This document shows, piece after piece, positions 47,763-59,377 of a DNA stretch of 64,000 nt (within the stretch, counting starts at the first letter, position 1; every line of letters starts with the position of its first letter). Location of the stretch: assembly GCF_964204645.1 (NCBI RefSeq), contig NC_134033.1, positions 16,060,155 to 16,124,154 on the forward strand, in the 5' to 3' direction. The notes under the pieces were generated by a model. The model was not told the DNA's origin and searched no databases. It worked only from the letters and a program-made list of their open reading frames with translations. The stretch is from Tubulanus polymorphus (lineage: Eukaryota > Nemertea > Palaeonemertea > Tubulaniformes > Tubulanidae). The position numbers and the translations under genes are program-made.

Positions 47763-50700
47763 ATGAGTAATTCAGTTTTAAGTGAGATGGACTGGGACGA
47801 AGGGTTTGCGATGCCCGTCGCAAACACTGAAAATAAAGCACTCGAAGAAGAGGTAATAAAAAAAAAGAGAAAATTTCTTTAAATCAATTACATTTTATTT
47901 ATTTGATTCAAAATTAACTTTTCTGTTTCGATTAAACATAATTTTACTGTTCAATAAAGCTTGCTCTAGACCCAAATTGCTTGCAAAATGTTATTTCGAA
48001 CAATTAAGACTTTCTATAATTTCTCATCCATCTGAAGAAGTCTGTTCGTTCATTTTGAAAATGAAATGAATGAAGAAATCTATGATAGAAATTATTTTGT
48101 ATCTCGGTTTTAGGTTTTAAGTAAACAGAAGAAGATGACGTCTGCTGGCAATGAATTAGAGCACGTTAATGATCGCGTGGCCGCCATGTCTGAACATTTA
48201 AAAAATGTCCGCCAAGAATTACAGCATACACAGGTGAGTGAGTGAGGTAGAGGGAGGAGGAAGGGAGAGAGAGTGGGAGGGGGGGTGAACGAGAGGGAGA
48301 CAGGAGATGATTTACAAAAGCGTCATCTCTAAACTTAAATCTTACTTAGGGAGAGAGTGGAAAAGAGAGGGAGGAGAGAGAGTTGGAGGGGAGGATGAAG
48401 GAGAGGGAGGGAGAAGGATGATTTACAAAAGCGTCACCTCTAAACTTAAATCTTACGTTAGATTTACTGTTGCCTTAAAATGAACAATCCAAAGTTACCC
48501 TTAATGCCTGAAAAGATGTGCAGTTAGCCTGTGCAGTAAGCTCAGTTGGTTGAGTGGAGGACTCGGAACCGAGAGGTCCCTAGTTCGAAACCACCACTGG
48601 CATTGGCTGTCGAGACACATACATGGACTAACTCTGCTAACTTAGGTTGTGAGCCATAGCAACCTATAAAAAGGTCCTGGCCGCCTGTTAATACCCACTA
48701 GGGTTGCACTGTTACCAGCAGTTTTATCGTAAACTCGTCTAAACTAAAGTTTAATAATTCTATAACCAGCTGCCCAAATTTCCCTTTATTCTGTACTAAT
48801 CTAATTGTTGTTGTTGATCGTTTTTTTCAGGGTCTCGTGAACGCTCGAATTAAAGAACTGGAAACCGAGACTCATTTGAAGAAGGTCGCCGAACGAGAGG
48901 GCGGCCGACTTAAACAAGAAATACAACGTCTCAATAAAGAACTAGAAGAATTGAAAGAGAAGAAAAATATAAGCGAGGTAAGAACAAGTAGACCGGTATC
49001 CAGTACAACAAACCAGAACCCTGTTCCACATACCAGGACCCAGTTCCCCAGACCGGTATCCAGTACCACACACCAGGACCCAGTTCCCCAGACCAGTATC
49101 CAGTACGACAATCCAGAACCCAGTTCCACGGACCAGTATCCAGTATGACAAACCAGAACCCAGTTCCACATACCAGGACCCAGTTCCCCAGACCGGTATC
49201 CAGTATTAGCGAGGTAAGAACAAATAGATCAGTATCCAGTACGACAAACCAGAACCCAGTTCCATAATAAACTGGGATTGAGTCCCACAGACCAGCATCC
49301 AGTACCACAGACCCAGTTCTGGGTCCTGGTCTGTGGAACTATGATAGATCAGAACCCAGTTCCATGGACCTTGACCCAGTTCCACTATTCTCGGTTGAAA
49401 TTTAGCTCTGGAGTCAATTTTTACCAAGAATTGTGTGGATCTGGGCGTTGTTGTGTCAAAGACTCACTCAGATTTCGGCAACAGGGTTTCTTCACTGATG
49501 TTACCCTCAGTTAGATCTCCGAGAAAAGAATTTTAAGGAATTAATTTTTCATTTTTGTAGAATAACATATTTCGTCAGACTCAGCGTTTAGAGGAGTTGA
49601 AGTCTCAGATGAACTGGGATCAGCAAGCTCTCGAGGCGTGGTTAGAAGAATCGGCTCGTAAAGACGAGGACGCGATGACTATACAGAAATACGCTCGCCA
49701 GGATGAGGGTAAAATTAAGGTAATTCAGGGTTCTTAAAAATCAGGGTTCCTACAGATCAGAGAAAATTGGGGAATTGTGATACTTTCCTTGTAATTTGAG
49801 GAAAATTCACAAAAAATTTGAATTTTTGGTGTCTTGTTGTTCTTGCTGGTGATGAGTGGCACAAGGAACCTCTTGATAAGAAACAGCCCTCACTGAGGAT
49901 ATCTTAAAATTAAAATCATGGAATTTGAATTTTTGGTGTCTTGTTGTTCTTGCTGGTGATGAGTGGCACAAAGTACCTCTTGATAAGAAACAGTCCCCTT
50001 AAGGATAATCAGGATATTTGAACTTTTGTTGTCTTGTTATTCTTGCTGATGAGTGGCTCAAGAAACTTCCCCACTGAAGATATTTTATAAAATCAGGGAA
50101 TTTGGTCAAGGGTTAAGGAAAAATTAGGGAATTTTGGATTTGGTAAGAACCCTAGTGAAACATTAGAATCTTTTGTATTCTGAGAAAAATAAGAATTTTC
50201 TGTGGTTTCGAAAACAATTGTGAGATTTTTGTGTTAAAAAGAGATTTTCTCAATGAATATTTTGCGCTGCTTTTAGGAATTAGTTCTACGAATGTCTCAT
50301 TTGACCGACGAAGCGTACAAGAAGCGCCACCTACTGGACCGCGAGACGACCGATACGTTGACGACCCAACTCGAACTCGATAAGACCGCCGAGGAATTCC
50401 GTAAAGCGCACGCCGACCGTCAGAATCTCATCCAACAATGGGAAAACACGATCGATCAAATGCAACGACGAGACAAGGAGATGGATATGCTCGCTTCGGT
50501 GAGTGTAAACTGAGCTTGTATTCATATTCATCCTCACTTGCCACAAGTGGAATCCTCGTTCGCCGCAGGAGGGTTTCATTTCGGATGTTGGAAATTAGAA
50601 TTCATAAAAAAAATCACAAATTCAATAGATTATTTGAAACACATTGTTTTTAATGTAAAGCACTTTCAAAAATGAGTAATTCTCATAATTCAATTGAATC

Positions 50701-53700
50701 GTTTTATCGTAATAGCTCATGTAGAATCCTCACTTGCCACAGAAGGGTTTTATCTCTAATTTTGAAATTACTAAATTACTAGAAATTGAAAATAAGAAAA
50801 AAAATTCAAGATATAAGAAATGCAAAAAAAAGTATCCCGGTTATTATTGTCGTAAAATAAAGAGTTTTGAGATTGTTTTGATTGTAAGCGCTTTCAAAAA
50901 CTGTATCATTATCATAATCTAATGGTTTTGTTGTTTTATCGTCGTAGCAATTGGCGAGAGTAAAAGCCGAAGTTCGCAACCGCGATGAAGCGATCAAAGA
51001 AAAACAACAATTTCTCGACAACGAAATCGAAAACAATAAAGAAATGGAGAAGAAGATATCGGTATCAGAACGACAAGCGGGCCGCGTGCGTTTAGACTGG
51101 CAGGACGCAGAGAAATCTAGAACCGCTTTCCAAGATGAGGTAAAATCTCTTACAACTATTAGAGTCATACTTGCCACATTGAAATTCAAATATTCAATGT
51201 AGCTGTGAAGCAGCAATAACAGGTTTTCAGTTCAGTAGGTAAATCTAGTGATGATCTTAAAAAGCGAAATGTCTCAGAAATACATGTATACTCTCCTATT
51301 CAAGACAAACTTACCCGATTAGAATTCTAATTCCCAATATAGCTGCAAAGCAGCGATAACAGGTTTTCAGCTCAATAGATGAATGTAGCGATTGTCTTAA
51401 AAGGTGTAGAAGTATCCTAAATTAGCTGCTAGGATTTCAAACTAAGATTGCTGGATTTCAATAATTCAGTTCTGAGTAAACTTAGACTTCATACAGATAG
51501 AATCAGTATCAATATTTCGAGCTAAATCTCATGGATATTTCGATATTTAATGTTATTTCCTTGTTGTATTAGTTGGATGCGTTGAGGAGAACCGTGGATA
51601 GAACCGCTATCGACTTAGAGACGACTCGATCCACCGTTTCACAACTTAGAAAAGACGTTCAAGAAAAACATGACAAGTAAGAGACGACTCTTCTTATGAA
51701 CATTAAAATGACAAATTCTTAGGAATATATTTCAATTAAAAGGAAAATTGCCTATGAAATACTCGAATGTGGGAATATTTTAATTTGTGTTATGGGAACA
51801 GTGGTAAATGCGCTCCAGTTTAAGATGATGTTTGATAATGATTTGTAGATTGCGTGTAGCTCAGGACATGCGTCAAAAACTGATCGAACGTTTGAAAGCG
51901 GCAAACGAATCTGAATTAACGGCCGAAGAGCGCGCCGCGGCGGTCGAGGCGCTGTTATCCCAGGAGGAACAACGACAAACGGAGATCGACGGCCAGTTGA
52001 AGTATTTACACGATTTACAATTCCGTAAAACGCAAGAACTTCACGGGGAGCTCGTGAAAGAACGCAACGACGAGGCGGAAATTCAGGTGCGCGATTTAAG
52101 AAAGACGGCAAAAATTATCAAAATTTCGTTAATTTTTGATGATATCTGATGACATTTTTCTCTCTGTTTCTCTCTCAGGGGAGCCGAGCGGCGATACGTA
52201 ATCTGAACAGTAAAATCAACAAGTTAGACCACGATTCGTTGAAACAACAAGAAATCATTTATAACCAGGTCAGTGTTTATAATTTTACAGCAAATTACAG
52301 CTTCTCGACTGAGTTCAGCAGTTCCATCGAGTTCAGAGTTGACTCAATAGTTTAACTATTGCTAATGAACTACAGTAAAATACCTCTATTTATAACGCCA
52401 CTTTGAGATCAATACAAAAAATGGTGTTAAAACGAATATGGCAGCGTCATAAAGAATGATAGATATTTGCAGTGAATTTGAGTTAAATTGGGCAAATTTG
52501 TTGTCTGAAAAATGTTGGCGTTAAGTGAACAGTGGGATTAAAAAGACAGCATTATAATAGTCTTTGACTTAAGTTATAACTTAACAGTCAATCTGAAACT
52601 TGTCTTGATTTATTACCGATAATTGTGTTGGATTCTGGATTTTTAACTCGATGTAATTTATTTCTGGTAGGATTTCTCGATTCAACAACTAGAACGACGA
52701 ATCAATCGGATGCAAGGTGAACGCAGCAATGAAGAGAAACTGTTGCTCGAAGCGCGACTGAAAGAATTAACCGAAGAATTAGAGGAGAAAAACTCAACTC
52801 ATTCTCTCATTAATCTACAACTGAAACGATTACAGGTAAAAACTCTGACTTCATCGGCAGCCTGAATTTCTCCCGGAAAACATCGCCAGCCTGAACTCCT
52901 CCCAGAAAACATCAACAGCCTGAACTCCTCCCAGAAAACATCGACAGCCTGAACTCCTCCCAGAAAACATCGACAGCCTGAACTCCTAGAAAACATGTGC
53001 AGCCAGAACTCCTCCCAGAAAACATCCGTTGCCTGAACTCCTCCCAGTAAATATTAGAAATTTTATCAGCACACTTTCCAAAACTGATTGTCCACACTTA
53101 ACATGTGTTCAGAACTTCACCTGAAACATTTTTAATTGAAAATGAACTACAAACACCAGATATCAGACATTTTACCAGTACACTTTCAGAAACTGATCGT
53201 CCACACTTCGCACTGCAATGGGGGAGGTGCTACTTCAGGGCTGCAGAGCTTAAAGGACATCTTCGATACCCAAGATGTCGATACATACCATTTACGCGTA
53301 TTTTGTTCGATGTAATTTTTTCCAGGACGATATTCGTCGAGTGAAGAGAGATCTGGAAACGAGCGGCGCCGAAAAATCGAACTTAACGTCGAAGATCGAA
53401 GAACTTCATTTGTACAACGACAGCTCGCAACGCGAACTACAGAGACTCATTTCATCGAAACAGGTCAGATTGATTTAACACACGATACAACTTAGAAAAT
53501 ACTGTCAAACTTAAATTTTAACGTTTTCTTTAGTTTCAATTTGTATTTCCGTTTGAATATAAGTCGTCATTTAGTTTAAACGTCACATCTCTTCAGAAGT
53601 CTTCTATTTTCGAGTCCAAATTAGTATTAAGTGTAATTCGTCATTGGAATATATTGTCACATTACTGAAGTCTTTTTGAGTGCCATTTGACAATTGATTG

Positions 53701-56700
53701 CACTAATTGAAAGTCCTTGTATCGTTAGTTACTGGTATTTCACTATGTTTGACGTGTACTGCCATCTTTCAAGAAAGATAATTACTAATTACATCAATAC
53801 ACCACAGTGTGATGTACTAGCAAAATCCATCACTGATTTATACACTGTACTGCGGTGTAGACGCACTGAAAGGGTTAACTGTACTTAATAGAAACGGTTT
53901 TGTTAACTTTGAATTGTATGTTTATATTTGCTCAGGATTTGATGGTCGACGATAATATATTGAAACTGGAATTGAAGAGACTTCGCGATACGCTGTATAG
54001 TAAAGCTGACGACGTGATGTCGCTGGAAAAAAGAAAATTACAACTTGAAACCGTAAGTATTTCTATCAGTTGTAGTAGGATTGATTGGTTCCACTGTGTT
54101 GAGATTAAGAGATTAGAACGGGCTTGTCAAACTGGACTGTAGTGTATCCTGGGGCTATAGTCGTAGTCATGGCTTAGAATTGACTCGAAGATTTAATTCA
54201 TATAAAAAATAAACTCAACTCAAGAGTTAACTGTAATTCATAACCGTGGAACTGGATTCCGAGTATTTCAATCCTTTGAGAATTTCCCAATAAAAAGCCA
54301 GTCAGTTAAATTGTCAGGAGATCCAGTTCAAGAATCTAGAGTAATCGGAATCAACAGTTCTTAACTCTTGAAACTTATCGGTGAACCGCGCCTCTTGATT
54401 AATCCGTTTCATTTTGATGTATTCAATTCTGCAGGCGATGAACGAAAGGAAACACGAGATCGGAATTCATAAAGACATGTTATCAGCTCAGATCAAAGGA
54501 GCCGACACCGAACGTCAACAAATCAGTTCCGAGTTACACGAACGCATCTCGAAAATCGATAAACTACGAAAACGGTGCGTTGAAAATCTCAAACATCGAA
54601 AACCGTTCCCTCTTTGGTCGTGTTAGGGGCAAAAATATCTCGGGAAATATATCGGGAAAAGTGGCCAATTTCGAACCACGCCCTTAAATATGATACTCAC
54701 TTGCCACAAGACAAATCCTCTATGGCTGCAGTAGTTGATGTCCTACTGCTCACTAGTGACACCTGATGGAACCTCCCTTGCCACAAGAAGAATCTTATAT
54801 TGCCGCAGTAGTTGATATACTACTGCATATGAGCGACACCTGGTGGGTCCTCACTTGCCATTGTAACATTTGAGGTTTCTTTTTTCAAGCTTTAAAAAGA
54901 TAACATCTTGAAAAAGTATGTTTTGTTCTCATTGTTTGTAGGTACGAGATATTGATGGTGTCGATGGCGCCACCTGAAGGAGAAGAAGAGCAAACTCAGG
55001 CGTATTACGTAATAAAGGCGGCTCAGGAGAAGGAGGAATTACAGCGAGAAGGCGACGATCTCGACGCGAAAATTCGTAAAGCTGAAAAAGAAATTCGAGC
55101 TTTGGAAAATACGCTGCGTTTAATGAACAGCAGGAACGAGCAGTACAGAAAGAGTTTTAATAAAGTTACAGATACAAGTGAGTAGAATCGACCTGTCAAT
55201 CAGCAGCTTACAACCACGCCCCTTTAGACTGGTTGAAACCACTCCGTTTATACAATCTGCGGCCTGGAACCACACCCCTTTAGACTGACTGGAATGACCC
55301 CGTCATACTATTAGCAGCATGGAATGATAGCAGGACAACCCCATTTAGACATTCATTGTTGTAGTGTGAAGGTGAAGTTCTGTGAAGTGTGGACGATCAG
55401 TTTTTGAAAGTGTGCTGCTCAAATATCTAATGCCTGGTCTTTGAAGTTCTTTCATTCAAAGATGTCTCCAGTGAAGTTCTGGACACACGTGAAGTATGGA
55501 TAATCATTTTTTTAAAGTATGCGGATAAGATATCTAATACCCTGTGTTTGTAGATCATTTCCGATCAAAAATGTCTCTGGTGAAGTTCTGAACACATGCA
55601 AAGTGTGAACGATTAGTTTTTGAAAGTTAGATGTCTAACGTCTAAGGATGGGGATGTATGGTCACAGGCTGCATTAGATTCAACTCTTTCACTGTTGTAT
55701 TCATTTGTGTATTTCGTAGGCGAAGAGATGGAGGATAAACAACAGGTCGAGGAACAGTTGAGAGCCGTGATGGACAAATACAAATACAAACGACGTCAGA
55801 TCCGCGAGTTACAAGAGGATCTCGGAACGATGAGTAACACGTTGGATAACCTCGTACGCGACGAGAACGTTTATTCGGAGATGATCGACGAGAAGAAAAA
55901 CAGAATCTTACAATTGAATAAAGAAATCGACGAACAGAAAACGAAACTGGACAGAGTTTCAAAAGTGGTGCGTAGAAACTGAATCAATGGATTTCAAGAA
56001 TAGAATTTGGTAGAATTCTAGAAATTCAGTAGTATTCAGATTAGAATTTTGGTAGAGTTAAATCAATTCAGCAGAATTAGAAAAGAATTTGGTAGAATTC
56101 GATAAATTCATTAGAATTCAATGAATTCAGTAGAATTCAGAATAGAATTCGGTAGAATTTGATAATTTCATTAGAATTCAGAATAGAATTTTGGTAGAAT
56201 TCGATAAATTCAGTAGAATTCAGTCGACTCTAGAGACACTGTTCGAAGTTTTTCACGTTTTCCTCAAAAGTTTGAATATCATGTATTTTTTCTGTTTAAT
56301 AGAATACGAAGTACGCTCGTGATTTACGATCTGCCAAGAAATCAAAGGGTGAAACTCCTGAAGAGGTAAATATACGGCTAGTGGAGTCCATCTATCAAAC
56401 AATTCATCTTGATCCCGGTTCCTTGAATATCGATATAGTTTTGACTATAGTTTTGACTCTATGGAGTTAAAACATCGAGAATGAATTTATCCAGACCTTG
56501 TTTTACAAAGCAAAGATTAAGAGTTGACCCAGAGTTAATTCATTGAAGATATTGTGAGTTTTTTAAACTTGGCGTAAACTCACAATTGCGGATCAGTCTC
56601 TTGGATCGTGACTCTTCGAGTCAAACTAAACACGGAACTTTGGAAAGTTATAATACAAAATGAATCCCGATCCCAAGAATCGGTTGCACAGTTCTCGATC

Positions 56701-57970
56701 ATGTAGAATTAGGTAGTTTATTTCAAAAAGAGTCAAAACTGTGGAACTGCTGCTAGTATTCCTTTAATAGAGTTGCTTCCCTCGTAGAACAATATACTGC
56801 TTCTCTCGGAGAGCGTGATACAGCGTCCCTCTCATTCGCTCGATCATCCTTCAGTTTAAATTTCTATCAATGTTTCAGCGAGATTTCAACATCCGCGAAT
56901 TGCGAGATTTCAACAAAAACGTCATGAAACAAATCGGCGAGATAATCAGCGATAATCCGGACATAGCGCAGACTGCTACGATGTACTTCACGCAGGCTAA
57001 TCTACCGCCGCCGCCGGTTACCGGAGGAGTCTACAGCGCTCGGTCGTCGGCTAGTCGCAGCACGATGTCCGCTCGTAGCCAGACGAGTTCGATTGTCGGG
57101 AAATCGCCGAGCGCCGCGACGCCTGTAAACATCGCGCCGGAATTCGGTGAGTATCTTCTATTGAAAATTGGAATTATCCAAATTTCAATTTGAAACTTAG
57201 TAAATTGATAGATAGAGAATCCCACAATTATATAACCAGAAAGTTTCCTTAAATTAATCATTAGCTTAGGAAACTTTTCGGACTTCATCTTTTTCGTTAT
57301 ATCAGTATGGGATTCTCGATATATTGTCACATCACGGTTTTCATCAAATGGTTATTAGTGATTTTGATATACCGCCCACATCGGTGCAGAACGATTTCGG
57401 CGGTGTAGGGAGTATGGTGGTGTATCGGGGGGTTTTACTATGTATTTGTATAGAGACTTACATTGACAAAACCTGGCGGTAGGAGGGGGTGGTGGGCGGT
57501 ATATGGAAGGGCGGTATATCGGGGGTTGACTGTACAAATTTCGACTAGAGAATAGAAACGGCTTTAGTTGTGTAGATTATTCCAAATGACAACTTAGAAT
57601 TGGAAATTTAATCGGAACTTAAGGAATAGAGACGACTTCAGTTTTAAGAAATTTAGAAACTTAACATGTTTGATGAACCTGGGGCCAGTTTTGGGGCCTG
57701 CTGTTATCTTAAAACCGCGGGTCAACTTGATTGGAAATGAATTTAGTTAGCCGCTGGGTTAATGATAATACCTGTCTATAAAACTGACCCCTGGTTCGAT
57801 AGGTATACTTTCGATGAGGGTTCTATCGATTAAAAATTAATTTATCGTTGTTTTTTGTAGGTACGCCACCAGGTAGCGCTCCGGGTAGCGCGCGTTCTGG
57901 TCAGTCGACCGTACGATCGAGCGCGAGCAGTAAGAGTTCAGCCGGTCGTAGACGCGAGTTGATCAGATAG
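47763..57970 (+). CDS. CCDC39: CCDC39, axonemal 96-nm ruler coiled-coil protein
   Basis: Complete gene, 18 exons, 2847 coding bases, 948 aa (human about 941). Exons: 47763-47852, 48114-48233, 48831-48977, 49561-49719, 50277-50498, 50948-51139, 51573-51676, 51849-52086, 52179-52268, 52671-52835, 53326-53463, 53936-54052, 54435-54574, 54942-55177, 55720-55967, 56303-56365, 56879-57146, 57861-57970. All junctions keep frame. The N-terminus ([20 protein letters not shown]) matches the family start. Other signatures: [68 protein letters not shown] and [13 protein letters not shown]. Nearly all of it is heptad coiled coil, with a Ser/Arg/Gly-rich tail. With CCDC40 it sets the 96-nm repeat of motile cilia and is needed to place inner dynein arms and the nexin-dynein regulatory complex. 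AATAAA at 58031 is the likely polyadenylation signal. Confidence 0.97.
48235..48440 (+). repeat. GA-rich duplicated segment in CCDC39 intron 2
   Basis: Two ~125-bp copies of GAGGGAGGAG-type purine-rich sequence, each followed by GATGATTTACAAAAGCGTCA and CTCTAAACTTAAATCTTAC. Confidence 0.85.
48526..48605 (+). repeat. tRNA-like (SINE-type) sequence in CCDC39 intron 2
   Basis: AGCTCAGTTGGTTGAGTGG resembles an A-box and TAGTTCGAAACC a B-box, spaced as in a tRNA, with GGACTCGGAACCGAG between them. No clean cloverleaf or pol III terminator, so a tRNA-derived repeat is more likely than a gene. Confidence 0.45.
48985..49390 (+). repeat. Minisatellite in CCDC39 intron 3
   Basis: Copies of CCAGAACCCAGTTCCACA, ACCAGGACCCAGTTCCCCAG and ACCGGTATCCAGTACNACA. 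It shares the CCCAGTTCCACA core with the VPS16 intron repeat at 4905-5252. Open frames on both strands here are repeat artefacts. Confidence 0.9.
49735..50150 (+). repeat. Interspersed repeat in CCDC39 intron 4
   Basis: Three partial copies of GAATTTTTGGTGTCTTGTTG, TTCTTGCTGGTGATGAGTGG, CACAAGGAACCTCTTGATAA; same family as 9835-10080. Confidence 0.8.
50530..50770 (+). repeat. Tandem pair of intronic repeat copies in CCDC39 intron 5
   Basis: ATCCTCACTTGCCACAAGTG and ATCCTCACTTGCCACAGAAG each start a ~190-bp copy running through ...GGGTTTYATYTC...TTTTATCGT. The TCACTTGCCACAAG word also occurs in intron 13 (54700-54860) and near 28005. Confidence 0.7.
52855..53050 (+). repeat. Intronic minisatellite, ~29 bp unit, CCDC39 intron 10
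   Basis: Six to seven copies of CAGCCTGAACTCCTCCCAGA plus AAACATCGA. Confidence 0.95.
53055..53215 (-). repeat. Copies of the interspersed ~105 bp repeat in CCDC39 intron 10
   Basis: GTTCAGAACTTCACCTGAAA and AATGAACTACAAACACCAGA are the reverse complement of the unit at 4190-4420. Confidence 0.75.
55375..55625 (+). repeat. Tandem copies of the interspersed ~105 bp repeat in CCDC39 intron 14
   Basis: Two and a half copies of GTGAAGTTCTGAACACATGC, GTGTGGACGATCAGTTTTTG and AAAGTGTGCTG; same family as 4190-4420 and 61590-61845. Confidence 0.8.
55985..56225 (+). repeat. AT-rich tandem repeat in CCDC39 intron 15
   Basis: Degenerate copies of AGAATTCAGAATAGAATTTG and GTAGAATTCGATAAATTCAG. GAATTC recurs many times. 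Confidence 0.85.
57195..57330. mobile_element. Fold-back element in the last CCDC39 intron
   Basis: GAGAATCCCACA at the left pairs with TATGGGATTCTC at the right, and AAGTTTCCT with AGGAAACTT inside. Probably a MITE. A second inverted pair (GATATACCGCCC / GGGCGGTATATC, 57368-57520) follows at once. A single related end occurs at about 44717. Confidence 0.65.
57665..57795. mobile_element. Fold-back element related to the palindrome at 9378
   Basis: GGGGCCAGTTTTGGGG at the left and ATAAAACTGACCCC at the right are near reverse complements. The interior GGGTCAACTTGATTGGAAAT resembles GGGTTAACTCAATTGAAAAT at 9453-9475, so the two belong to one family. Confidence 0.65.
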
Positions 57971-59377
57971 AATTAAACCCGAATTCATCCTTTATTATTT
58001 CTTCGTTTTACACTTTGTGAAATTCCGTCCAATAAAATGTGATATATACAGTATTTGATTGCGAAATATTAATATTGAACTGGATCCTGGGGGTCTATAG
58101 AGAGGTGTATATTTTCAGCGGTTGATCCTGGGGCCGGTGTCCGTGGAGGTCAGGACATTTCCCTAGAAATTCCATCTTCAATTAATTCTGTACGGATTTT
58201 CGGAAAAAAGATCCAAATCAAGATTGAACAACTGAGAAATATCAAAATTTTGTTTTGACACTTAGCTGTTTACCAATTCTAGAAGATCTAAAATTTGTGT
58301 ATGTGAAAATGAAATTGCAGCGAAGTGGACCCCCCTTTCCTTTGACCCTGGATCCGCCTCTGATTTTGGCCAAGTGTGTAGATAGGAATAAGATACACTT
58401 TAGTATTTATTCATTACACTGGACCTGACATTCCCACATTATCAGTTCAATCATGGACTCTTCGTTTTAGAGTCCATGGTTCAATTTGACTTGAAAAATG
58501 AACTACCAGTACTGGTATGTTGATTTCCCTGCATAGTTTAAACTGCAGAGCCTAGCATGCAATGGTGCCAAAGTCTAAAAGTGATCTTAAATCTAAAAGA
58601 CTGGTGTGAAAATTTTTTTAATTGGTTATAGAACCATGTTGGAGACTGGTCTAAGTCTTGAATCTAAAGTTCTGACTGTGCAAACTTCTTCAATTTGTTT
58701 TCATTTTCAATACTGTTTATTTTACCAAATACGAATAATGTAACCGTTAATTTATTTATTCTCGAATGTTGAGTATAACAATAATTCACTTATGTACGGA
58801 TGATATTCACTGTTCATGTAAAAGCAAACAATGATTGATTTAAATAAACAGAAAATCTACCGTAACAAATGTCTTAAATATTTTATAATGAGCTACACTC
58901 TTCTCCATCTTCTCGGACCTTGAAGATTCATTCACCATTTCTAATTAAGAATTCGACCGTAGGAAGAGGACGATGGACGCGAAAAGTATCGAATTATGCA
59001 AATCGCCGTACCGATTGAATTATTCAAATGTATGCTAATTCTACTGATATTCATGATCGCCACCTATTGGAATTTCGCCGAACTAACACATTTTCGAAAT
59101 CTGTGCTAGCGCAGACCGACGCTGCACTTAAATACACATGCGCCATCTATCGAAAAAATAGTGATTAACGTGTTTAGGGTCAGAATAAACGGGAGTGTCC
59201 TAGGTTCGAACCCAGTAATCATTGACACGGATTGCGAGTGCTCCTGATGTTCTATGATGTTCTAGGATGAACAGGTGTGTCCCAGGTTCGCACCCCAGTA
59301 CAGTGGCACCGATATAGTGAGCGGTCCTGACGCTGGTATATTTTGAAAATTAGAAAAAAATTTAACATCTTATTTCA
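57971..59377. other. Intergenic region between convergent CCDC39 and IYD
   Basis: Contains the CCDC39 polyadenylation signal (AATAAA 58031-58036), a diverged fold-back repeat (58545-58690) and a dispersed GGTTCGAACCC repeat (59050-59335). No gene seen. Confidence 0.6.

Noticed and set aside
48872-49427. Several overlapping open frames on both strands ([12 protein letters not shown]-type repeats)
   Set aside because: They lie in the CCDC39 intron 3 minisatellite between confirmed exons 3 and 4.
51752-52111. 119-codon minus-strand frame
   Set aside because: Antisense shadow of CCDC39 exon 8, whose coiled-coil frame is secure.
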